A stretch of DNA of 64,000 bases from Calliopsis andreniformis. Lineage: Eukaryota; Arthropoda; Insecta; Hymenoptera; Andrenidae. The stretch covers positions 19,649,501 to 19,713,500 of the forward strand of contig NC_135067.1 in the NCBI RefSeq assembly GCF_051401765.1. Reading direction: 5' to 3'. Shown piece by piece: positions 36,519 to 46,789 of this stretch (positions are counted from its first letter, which is position 1; the number at the start of each line of letters is the position of its first letter). The position numbers were made by a program, and so were the translations under genes. Under the pieces are notes generated by a model. It did not search any database. It saw nothing but the letters and a program-made list of their open reading frames with translations, and was not told the DNA's origin.

Positions 36519-37900
36519 TTACTGACCCAGTTTTAAAATTTTTCCACACAATGTGTCTGGGTTAAAGATGAACAAATTATTGTGCGGTGCGCCTTTCTGT
36601 GAGACTGTTTTAATTATTTCTTGCCCCATAATACCACCGACAATGGCACACACTGGACTAATTTGAGCGTACACATCGCCCCTGGATTGGTAATAAATTT
36701 TGTTACATTATTGTATAAGACAAATCTATCAAACGGATTAATATATTCCTTCATACATACTCAGCAAAATGATTTAGTTTATCCTCAAGTTCGTATCTTT
36801 CGATTACTGCCGCAACCTCGGCTTTAAAATTGTCAGAACCCCTTTCGCTAGGTAATGGATCTTTGCCATATTTCTCGCGATAATTGAGCATTATTAACAT
36901 CATATAATATATCTCTGATTCCTTAGGGATAGAAGACTTTTCAACATTTAAAATAGACTTAAAAGGTACAAATGTGTCCACGCGCTTTTCCGTCACAGTT
37001 ATACTTTCAATCTTTTCTTTTTGCGAAGGACCATCATTTTCTGAGAGTTGTACCTTTTTTACCTGTACTACATCTCTGTAAAGTAGAAAATTATCTTTTC
37101 AATAATGTGATATACTTTTTCACCCGAAAAGATACACTCACTCTGCATATTCATGTACAATTAAATCTGCGAAAGTATAGCCCAATGTCCCCCAGACATC
37201 TCCAGCAAAGAATTTGACATTGTGCTTTCTACAGGCATCATTGATTTTCTTTAATTGAGTAATGGTGCACTGTGTGGCACAAACAACGTCAAAATTGCTA
37301 AAATATGTGTCTGGCTTATCATCAATATTAGATGTATCTGCTTCCATTTGAACCATCTGATTTAAATTCTGTGCTCTCTGTAGAGATGCTTCAGCCCTCT
37401 AAGAACATAGTTTGAATAAGAATAATGCACCCATTATTCCTTCATTCTTTACTTACATTTTTTCCTATTAAATCTGTAGGTGTCAAAAATTGGGAGCATC
37501 GATCTTCAGCTGTTACATTTCTATGGTCTAAAAATGTAACTGCTTTCACCCCTGCTAGAATAATATTTTTTGCTACTTCTGCTCCAAAACCATTTAAGCC
37601 TATCAATAAGACTTTAGCTGCCCGTAAGCTGCAAGTATTTTATATCATTTTGAGACATATTTCTATAAATCTAAGTATTTTCATCTGTTGCACAAATATC
37701 AATAATGTTCTTTTAAGAAAGTGGAAATAATAAATACATAGTAACAATGTAGTTACTCTGTTTAGAAAGTTTGATTTATAGGTTAGGTTTCGAAATACTT
37801 GCCGCTTTTGAGATTCTAAGCCCCACAGGCGAATTTGTCTATCATATAATTCCGCCTCATGATCAGTTAATTCAACATTTTGATTTTTGTCTTCAACCAT
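36519..37900 (-). CDS. SUMO-activating enzyme subunit 1 (Aos1/SAE1)
   Basis: Regulatory subunit of the heterodimeric SUMO E1. With Uba2 it adenylates the SUMO C-terminus; it acts mainly in the nucleus. Five coding exons: 37900-37803, 37628-37457, 37398-37142, 37075-36761 and 36681-36519. Phases join to 334 aa (human SAE1 is about 346). The start MVEDKNQNVELTDHEAELY leads into DRQIRLWGLESQKR, the E1 N-terminal signature. A Rossmann-type nucleotide loop follows (GLNGFGAE, about residues 43-50), then LDH, FAGDVWGTLGYTFADL in the middle, and a C-terminal PVCAIVGGIMGQEIIK helix typical of SAE1. There is no catalytic cysteine motif, as expected, since that is in Uba2. Intron 1 uses a GC donor (AAGCG|GCAAGT). 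The other donors are GT. It is divergent from FERRY3. The alternative of another E1-like protein (NAE1) is less likely because of the length and end sequence. Confidence 0.96.
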
Positions 37901-38363
37901 AGTAAAGTTATAGTATTAATACTGAAAAATCAACTACCGCCAAAAGCTTTCTCTCAAATTTCGCCGACACTGCATCTACTACAGTGTAGCCAATGTAATA
38001 ATATAACACTTCAAATATAAGAAAACACTACAGATTAGTGAATGATATATAAATTGATGTAATAGACGAAAATAATTAAAGGAATATACATATTAACAAA
38101 AAAAAAGGATTTATTAAAAAAAAATATGGAATTCTCAAACATTAAAAACATTTATGTTGGAGAAACTGCTAGTTAAATGATTGGGGGCGTTGAGGAACTT
38201 GACAATTGCTAGGTGTGTGTACTGTGTGTTTGTTTAGAATGTTTTTCTCGAAAAGAGCAAGAAGAGATTTTTTTAAATGTCAACACTTGCTTTGACAAGC
38301 CATAATTTGTAATCCACAAAAGTACAGATAACCTGCAAGTATCATTTTAGTGGCTTAGGTTAG
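37782..38363. promoter_or_regulatory. Divergent promoter zone with TTAGGTTAGG motifs
   Basis: GGTTAGG occurs at about 37783-37789, inside Aos1 intron 1 next to its first exon. TTAGGTTAGG occurs at about 38353-38362, between Aos1 (minus) and FERRY3 (plus). Such motifs are frequent near hymenopteran promoters and match two units of the TTAGG telomere repeat. The 1272-bp gap between the two start codons (37901-39172) holds no other gene and presumably both promoters plus the FERRY3 5' UTR. A non-coding first exon of FERRY3 could not be placed. Confidence 0.4.
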
Positions 38364-39172
38364 GTAGCAAATGGAGCAATAGAATGATTTTGTCGTGTCA
38401 ATGTAATAATTTGCACAAACTATGTATCTTTTAGGAAGCGTTTATGTTGCATAAAATTGCGAAATGCAGGTACTAAATTGTTGTTCATTTGTCAATAGAC
38501 AATATATTTTCGAAAACAATGACATAAACAAAACTGTGAGCCTTGCGCTGGCGCCCTCACGTGACAAAAAAGAAAGTTAAAAGCAAAAAGTGAAATTTTT
38601 TCAAATTTCATTTTCCTTTAAGGAATAAGTAAAGTAAAAAATAAAGTAATTAATTAACATTTAATATCAAATTACTATAGTACTGAAATGCTTTATGGTA
38701 ATAGCAATATTTTTTATATCTTTTGGAGCAATGTTCTGTACTCAATAATCAAATTTATATTCTGTGACACAAAGTTTGTAAAGCAAATCTGAAGCCATTA
38801 CAATTAATACATGAAAATAATTGTTGTTAAGACATTATTGATAAAAAGTACAATCAGTGCTGCTCCTGTAGAGCTTATCGATGGCCTTAGGACCTGAATG
38901 TTGTGAAAGTTGACCTTTGCAAAATATTAATGATAAAAAAAATAATATTGACCTTTCATTGGTATCATAATAGCCAAGTACACAGAGAATAAAGATACAT
39001 TATAATTGTATGTTTTGTTAATGTTTCACTGATTTCTTGTGCTTTAAAAATAGATACTATGTAGTAACACCAAGCTTTTGTATACATTCTTTCTCAATTA
39101 ATTTAAAAATATTTCTTTCACTAAAATAGATTTATGGATTATCAAATATTATGAACAACTGTTACAAAAGAT

Positions 39173-41870
39173 ATGAATATGCCTGAGGAAGAGTATGTGG
39201 AAAAGACATTTTTATATAAATTTCCAACATGTACAACAAATCAAGAATATCTGTTGGAAGTGCCATTAAAAATACCATACCATGGTTCAGTCAAAGAACT
39301 CATGCACCGTATAATGTCATCCTTCAAATTACCATGTTATGTGGAATCCGACTTATTAGAATCTTTGGAACACACTATAAAAAAGCTGACATTAGAATTT
39401 TATGATGAAAAGGCAGAGAAAGCTCTGGAGAATGCAAAATCAGGGAGCTTAGACCTTGAAGAGATAATAAAGAATTGGGAAAAAGTCTATAAACAAAAAA
39501 CAGTAGAATATGCAGATCCAATTGGAACAACTGATGAAGAATTATTTGCTGCTGCATATCATAGATTAGTACATTCACCATCACTGGAGCCTATACTACA
39601 AGCAGAGCACAAATTTGGAAGAGATGTTACTGAGGTCATTCAATTGAGAGATTCACAGTATGAGCAACTCACGCAAAAGTTAGTATAAAATTATTATATG
39701 TTAAATATATTTCTTCCTGCTTTTTAGAATGTGCTATCATTCAATCTTTGTACTCTGTTAAATCCTAACAAAATACACTTTTCTTACATTTTTCTAACTA
39801 TTCCTTAATAGAAGCAAAAGGTCAAGACTCATGTAACATTATCTACTGTTCAATAACACAATGACTTATCACTTCCATTGACCTTTATGTATAGATTACC
39901 AGCAGTCTCAACGTAATGAAGATATAGTTAAAGTCAATGAACGTTTTTATAGCTCAATCAATGAGTACTCCTTTCCTTTTTTCCTATCTAATGTTTCTAT
40001 TTTCTAATGATCTATCATAAAGTTGAAACATTTTCCAAATTTTAATTAAATCCTTCTATCCTCATTTAATCTGACTGCATGCTGTAAATGCAGCTACCTT
40101 GCTATCATTTTTAAAGTTCATTTAATTAACCCATCGAGTATTTTAAGAACTTGCATTAAAGAAAAACAAATTTCAGACAAACTGAAGAAATGCGCGTCGC
40201 TTTGGAAGCCCTGGAAGCCGGTTCCACCGAAAAATCTATCAATGAGATGGCTGGGCGACATTTTGAAGAGCAAAGTCTACTACAAGGTCACTGGGGATCA
40301 AGAGTTGACGCGTTGAAATTAGAACAAAGGCGACAATATCGTAATTGGATCATGAGGTTATTGGAAGAGCAGCAAACTAATATGCTACCTACTCCAGTGT
40401 ATGTTTTTTTAAAACAAAGCAGACAATTGCACGTGCAATGTAAATATTTTTCATAATCATGCATCATGTGACTATTAGGGGTTCCCCAATGGTGTCAATG
40501 CCACCGATGCGACCCGCGTTAGACAATTTCGTTCATAGCGAAGACAAAAACACGGCGGATTACCCTGTTTTAGAGGAGAGCTTCACTATACACTTGGGCT
40601 CCCAGATGAAGCAAATGCACAATATACGTATACTGACTGGGGATATATTAGACTTTTGTAGAACAAAGAAGAGTGATTCTGGGTGGGTTAAAAGATGAAT
40701 AATCCAAGCTAATTCGTTTAAATGGAATTTAAGATACATACTTTCCCTCATGTAATAGGATGGACCCAACACCCCAAAGGCTGCAGACAGCTTTAGGATT
40801 GTATTCTAATGATTTATGTGGATTAGTATTGTTGAGTGACAATCATTTGGGAAGTTATTCTGGAATAACAAAAGGTGCAAATCTAATTGGAGTTAACTCG
40901 CGGCGTTGACCTATATCAAAATCCTGAATAACTTCATTCTTATTGATATGAACGTTTTTCAGAATTATGCTCCATATGTCAATTGACAACAGAGTTTCAC
41001 TTTCTACCAATTGATGAGCAATTAGAAAAAATTCGTGAAGACGTGAAGGACGCGGTCGCCTGGAGGCAAGCGCACCATAAAGAAGGAAATGATTCACAAG
41101 TAAGCAAATAATAATAAATGAAGATTCATATCTATTGAATGTGAATGTGAATTAAATGTATATTATTTACAGACGAAAAAGTCGACTAGTAGCAAGAGTT
41201 TACAAACAGGAGACGTCTACATTACGAGGCACTCGAATTTAGCACAAGTTCACGTAATTTTCCACATGGTAGTGAATGACTCTTTGAGATCGGGTGAGTA
41301 AATAATATTTTCTTTAACATTATCAGTACGCTTCAATGAAAAGTTTTACGTACATTTCAGGCGATATCAATTCGAGGCACCCCGTTATTTTAGGACTGCG
41401 AAATATTTTGAAAACTGCTTGCTGTAATGATGTAACTACTCTGACCATTCCTGTACTCCTTGTCCACGAAATGTCAGAGGTAAGGAATTTTTTAGAACAA
41501 AAATTCTATTTTCCCAACAATTTTTTGTAAATATGGAATATGTCTTTTTTTAGGATATGACCGTCGCTTGGTGCACAAAAAGAGCAGAATTAGTTTTTAA
41601 ATGTGTGAAAGGATTTATGATAGAGATGGCATCTTGGGGTGGCGCAGAATTGAAAAATCTACAATTCCTTGTTCCGAAGGTAACTTAAATATGAGTTGAT
41701 TAATTTAATTTTTTAGTCTTTAAAAATTACTACATCGTATAAAATCATTTTTTCAGGGAATGTCCGAGGAAGTATTCGGCACATTAGCCACAATGTTGCC
41801 CAGCATATTTCGAGTGTCGAACCCGCTAGTGTTCAAGGCGACGAGTACACCCCAAACCCCAAAAAAGTGA
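39173..41870 (+). CDS. C12orf4/FERRY3 orthologue (DUF2362)
   Basis: Orthologue of human C12orf4 (FERRY3, Fy-3), a subunit of the five-part FERRY complex that binds active Rab5 and carries mRNAs on early endosomes. Nine coding exons: 39173-39678, 40177-40398, 40479-40682, 40759-40874, 40963-41099, 41173-41293, 41361-41479, 41554-41679 and 41757-41870. All phases match and give 554 aa (human about 552). The start is [19 protein letters not shown]; an in-frame stop lies just upstream. The body contains recognisable stretches: [44 protein letters not shown], the Cys-rich LCSICQ, and near the end [20 protein letters not shown] followed by [19 protein letters not shown]. The exon-5 donor is weak (AAAAG|GTGCAA) but is the only one that keeps frame. 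No transmembrane segment or signal peptide; cytosolic. Confidence 0.93.
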
Positions 41871-42274
41871 ATGACCGTCTTGCCATTGTTATCGGATACG
41901 CGTTAAAAGTATTCAAATATTTGTTACTACGTATTACAGATCTTAGTTGCAACCATTCAACGCGACTGAGAACAAAATACGATTCCGTGAATAAATTGTC
42001 TTCTCGCAAAGAGATTTTTTTGTTCATACTGCTTTTTCGTGATTGATTCCTCATTGACCGATAGTCACGCAACCGCTGGTATTACCACGGTTATGTACCA
42101 AAATATTTCTTGTTTTTGCCGAAATTAATCTTACAATGTCGAAGGACCATGCCTGTTGGCTTTGATATGCTTCTCAACAAACGAAAAACGCGATGTTACA
42201 AATGCAGAATCGAACAAGTGAAATCTTCTGAAAAATGACCTTACATTATTTTTATCAAAACTTTATTTTCGGCG

Positions 42275-42280
42275 AATAAA
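42275..42280 (+). terminator. Poly(A) signal of FERRY3
   Basis: AATAAA about 405 bases after the stop codon at 41870. It is the best canonical signal before the next gene. Confidence 0.55.
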
Positions 42281-43795
42281 GAGTGCAATAATGTTAATAC
42301 AAGAATTCTGATCAAGAAATGTGAATTGAAACACTCTTTCGCGTTCGTGCAATGAGATGAAAAATATGTATACAAATGGTTTTGCAATATTCAGCTAGCA
42401 AATGACATTCAACTTTGTACTAATTATAGTAAAATAAGCATAGGGCAATGCATTTTATCGCCGTTAGATGCGTCGCGAGGCGGACTTTATCGCTGTCGGC
42501 TATATCTTTATTTTCTGAGTGGTGGAAGGCGGACAGATACGTTTTAACGTTTCCGTTGGCCGCGTGCAATACTTTGTCGCAAATCACATCCCGCGCGGTG
42601 CAAGGTGCCAGTGCATTATCGAGACGTTATCGTATTCGACTCTCTCTTTTTTTTCACGCGATTAATGCCCGCGTAAGTTTAACAGACGAACACAAAAAAG
42701 AGCATTCAGCGATATCGTCGTGTGAATATTAATTAATTGAAAATATATCAGACAATTCACCAACACCAAGAGGAAAATAATAAGCAAAAATCGATTTATC
42801 TATATAGAGGTCCATTAGCCTCTTCAGATTTCGGTTTGCTCGCGGACAGACTATTTTCGCGAGCGTTCTGTGAACGCGATTCTTTCTGCATTTCTTATTG
42901 AACTATCGTAGAGTAAAAGTCGCGGACAGTGCACAAAATAGTAGTCTCCCTGTGAAAAGTTGGATTCAAGAATTTTTCTACTATACGAAGAACAGTAGTG
43001 TGCGGAAATTAATAAAAATAGTTTAAAAACGTGAAAAAGTTTTGAAAAACTTTATGGAAATATAAAAATTTCAGAGTCATAAAAAATTGAAGAAGCATTT
43101 AAATTGAAAGACCTTTAAAACATCAAGAAAAATTTTAAGAAATATTAATAAAAAGCTAAATTATAAAATTTCACTTTCTAACCATCTTTAAATCACTGTA
43201 TAACAACATAGATTATTAACACAATGAAACCAAAAAATGTAGAATACTTGCAGTCTCACTAATACTCAAAAGATATTATCAAAGTCTACCGAAACAAATA
43301 TACCTACAAAATTAAAAAGTGCCGCAATAATCACGTTTTTCATATACATACGCAACCGAGTTTATCATGAGAAGAGACTGTTTTTCGCTGTGAAACAACA
43401 GGAAGAAAAAGAAAAGGGTAATTATTAATGAATCAGCTTCAGATCAATTGTGCCATTAAACGCCTCATTAGCGTCTAAACCGTGTGGAATCGAAGATAGA
43501 AAGGCGTCGAATCGTTCGAGAGAGTTGCGCGATCCGAAGAAAAGGAAAGGAAAAAAAAAGAAGAGGAATAATTCGTCAGTCACGTAACTGCAGCAGAATA
43601 ATGCTGATGTCTCTGCTCCCCTCTTAATTCAATTCTGCGTGATCTAGAGGCAGAGTATGCCGCGGATGAATTCGTTGCCATTCGTTGTGTGAGAGACGTA
43701 GTTAAAACTACACGGTCCCGTTTCGAGTGCGATTGAAACAGCACCGCGTCGTCTATCAGGCCATCCGATACACATAATCAACCATCATCTGAACA
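42281..43795. other. Intergenic spacer between FERRY3 and the LRR gene
   Basis: AT-rich spacer. I see no gene. It should hold the LRR gene promoter and 5' UTR. A plus-strand ORF (42448-42732) has no domain. Confidence 0.5.
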
Positions 43796-45870
43796 ATGTG
43801 GCTACTCGCAATCACGATTTCCGCTATAATTGCCTCGTCGTTCTCGGAGAAGACGGTGGGTTCCGTGGTCTTTAATATTTTTTAGCTAATAATACTTGTA
43901 CTGGCTAATTTTAATGCTAGATAATTTAACATATTGAATCTAATGTATTTCTAAGTGACGGTTGAAACGCTAATAAACGGAAATAACGGTTTAAATTATT
44001 TGAATTGAATTTGAAAAATGTGTTATGCGCACATCTCATAATATTCTACTAATTTTTTTTACTATTAGAATAATGGCAGATGTATGTGATTAGAGTTTGC
44101 GTGAAGACACATAATTTTTAAATTACGGCCATATTGCACCGTTATGGCGCGCAAACGATTTGATTTTGGCGCCATGATGGTACCGTTAGCGTCCATAACC
44201 GTATTGTGAGAAATTGAATTTGAAATTCAAATAGTTTGGAGAAAAGCATTAGCCAGTATGAGTATTATTACTAAATTTATTTGAATTTTATTACATTTTT
44301 TGATTTTCTTACCTTTCTGAATATTGCAGCTCGATCTATCGGGTAAGAACTTGAAGAAGGAAGATTTCTTCTTGAAGCTCCAATCGCAGATCACTAAGGA
44401 CAATATCACCGACCTCATCCTTCGTAACAACGAGTTCGACAGCTTCCTCGATTGCTCCACTAACCTTGCGAACCTCAAGACACTGGATTTGTCGCATAAT
44501 CACCTTCAACGATTCTTTTTTCTCTGCAAAAATGAATACAATTTGCAGGTGCTAAACGTCAGCCACAATAAACTGGAATATATCGACGACAAGGCCCTCA
44601 ACGACCGAATCTCGAAGCTCAAGATTCTCGATCTCTCATCGAACAAACTATCGATTGTTAACGAAACTATGCTGGAGCATTTCAAAGTAACTATTTCGTA
44701 TTTTACGATACATAAAAATGAAACGTTATAATACGCAATAGTTACATAAGGAATTATTCCTTTTTTTCTAGGTTTTAGAGTACCTTTCGATAGCTAATAA
44801 TCCGATCAACGATGGAACCCATGAAAACGCGTTCTGGAATTTAACAGCACTGCGTTACTTGAGTCTGAGTAACATTTCAGCGACATATTTCCCTTCGCAA
44901 CTCTTCAAAGCATTAACTAACTTATCCACTTTGGATTTATCTGGAAACCCCATAAAAACTATTCCCTTACTACCAACCAACCTAGTAGAGCTCGATTTAT
45001 CCAGCACGCAGATTTCGAAAATACAAAATGTCTCTCTACCCCAGTTACGAGAACTCAAGCTAAATAATATGCAAAACCTAAAAGAGTTGTCTTTAAATGA
45101 TTTTGAGAATCTCACCAGCTTGGAAATAATATCCTTAGACGGCTCGAAAAAACTGGTCCAGTTGAAACTGTATCCCTCTAATGGACGCCTTCTGCCACGA
45201 CTGCAGCGCCTCTCGATGAACAACTGCGGTGTAATGACGCTGGATTACAGCCTTCTGCCAATAATAAAGAGAACGCCAGTTTTCCAGCTGCAGGGAAACC
45301 CTTGGGTTTGCGACTGCAAAATGCAATGGATAAACATGTTAAACGCAACCAAGTCTCTTAGCCGAGAAATACAGTAAGTAAATTAATTGAAATTACCTTT
45401 GTAAAGAAATTTTGCTTCGAATAAGAACAGTTGGTAAAGAAGAAGTTTGGGCGAACTTCGTGAAGATGTCTCTGCATATACCGCGAGCTCGATTATTATC
45501 GAAGTTTAAAAAGATTTAAATATTTTCAAGTATACTTCTTTAAAATTGTTATACTAATTTGATTAAATTTACCAGATGCAGCTTTCCCAATCAACATAAT
45601 GGCAAACGATTAAGCGAGGTATCGAGTTACGAATTGGAGTGCCCGAGGAACTTGCTGTTATTCCATCCTGTGTTGTGGGCCTGCATCTTAATACTCGTCG
45701 TGTCGATTATGCTAGCGCTTGGCTTCTTCCTGTTAAGACGACCGATGGGTCACTGGGATATCAGGCGAAAAAATCGTGAGACAGTGTCCTACACGAATGT
45801 CGACGAATGCTCGAACGACATGGTCAGAATTCTGGCAGTCGGCGAACCAGCGGATCGTAACGAGGAATGA
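43796..45870 (+). CDS. Leucine-rich-repeat single-pass membrane protein
   Basis: Type I membrane protein of 437 aa in four coding exons: 43796-43855, 44330-44686, 44772-45373 and 45576-45870, all in phase. Exon 1 encodes only the signal peptide (MWLLAITISAIIASSFS). Residues ~20-320 carry about ten LRR units (for example LKTLDLSHNHL, LQVLNVSHNKL, LKILDLSSNKL, LSTLDLSGNPI). Several N-glycosylation sequons are present (NIT, NVS, NLT, NAT). A C-terminal LRR cap follows (NPWVCDCKMQWI ... ECP, ~325-372 with four Cys). A membrane helix (~370-393) precedes a 44-residue tail with SYTNVDECSNDMVRI. There is no TIR, kinase or Ig domain, so it is not a Toll or LIG protein. Family: LRR surface receptor or adhesion proteins; the exact orthologue is not recognised. 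Ligand unknown. Confidence 0.93.
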
Positions 45871-46782
45871 AGCGAGACCGAACCAAATATAGTGTTGTCT
45901 CGATACAAGCTCATCACTTTCACCTTACTTGGTCCCCAATTTTGAGAAGGTTCTGATCTCAGAAATGAATTTCTTAAGTTTTACGAACCCTCAATTGAGT
46001 CCAAGTTGTGAGATCGTATTGAGACAAAACTCTAAATACTAGTAAACGTATTAACTTAGTATAAGCGATAGATACTTAAAGAATCATACTCGAAGCGATA
46101 ATTTTACATAGCTCTATATAGGTACAGGGTGTTTCAGAAATACAAGATATAAGAGGCAGAGGCTTGCAGGCGTGAAGATTTAATTTTATTAAACAATGGG
46201 CCTTATAGTCTGAGGCAAAGGTCTCTATGGGAGGTGCTCGATATCTTATCTTGAGGAGAGTTCAAGCTACCGATACTTAAGTTTATCAAGTATGAATGCG
46301 TAGACAGAATTTGCAACAATGATAATTCCTGCAGAAATTAATCTAATCCTCGGACAAATAGTCACGAGGTATCAGAATGTAAACTGTGATTAATTGACGC
46401 TTTGAACTCTCCAGATATCGATGACACGATGGATTCGAGGAATTACACTAATTATCGCCTCTTTATTTCTTTCTGCAAGCACCTTCTGAATTCACTGTTC
46501 GTATTCTGAAACACCCTGCGCACCTTATATTCCATGCTCTTTATACACAAGAAACGGAACGATATTTTCATAGAAACAGATTCAACGAGCAACACTCTAC
46601 AGCGGGAGAGCTTTGAATAGCCTTTATTAAATCGACACGCGCCGAAATGCTAAAATACATTGTAAATAGAGAGGCAGCGTTCAGTCACTTCTGGAAATCG
46701 AAGCATCGTGATAGCTCAAGCGTTCAGGCATCATCTGGAGTGCGCAACAACAATGTGGGCTCTCTGTGGATCAAATAATAAA
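45871..46782 (+). other. LRR gene 3' flank / probable 3' UTR
   Basis: The first clear AATAAA after the stop is at 46777-46782. If used, the 3' UTR is about 900 bases and contains the MITE-like element at 46125-46518. Earlier non-canonical signals cannot be excluded. Confidence 0.45.
46125..46518. mobile_element. Foldback MITE-like element (~394 bp)
   Basis: Ends are perfect 15-bp terminal inverted repeats: CAGGGTGTTTCAGAA at the left and its reverse complement TTCTGAAACACCCTG at the right. Internally the halves are also imperfectly inverted: GGAGAGTTCAAGC (46256-46268) against GCTTTGAACTCTCC on the right, and CGATATC on both sides. No transposase ORF is present, so the element would be non-autonomous. 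The CAGGGTG-type ends resemble Tc1/mariner-like or similar cut-and-paste families. A clear target-site duplication is not seen: TA is present at the left edge but not at the right. Alternatively it is a structured 3' UTR foldback. Confidence 0.6.
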
Positions 46783-46789
46783 CGTCTTT

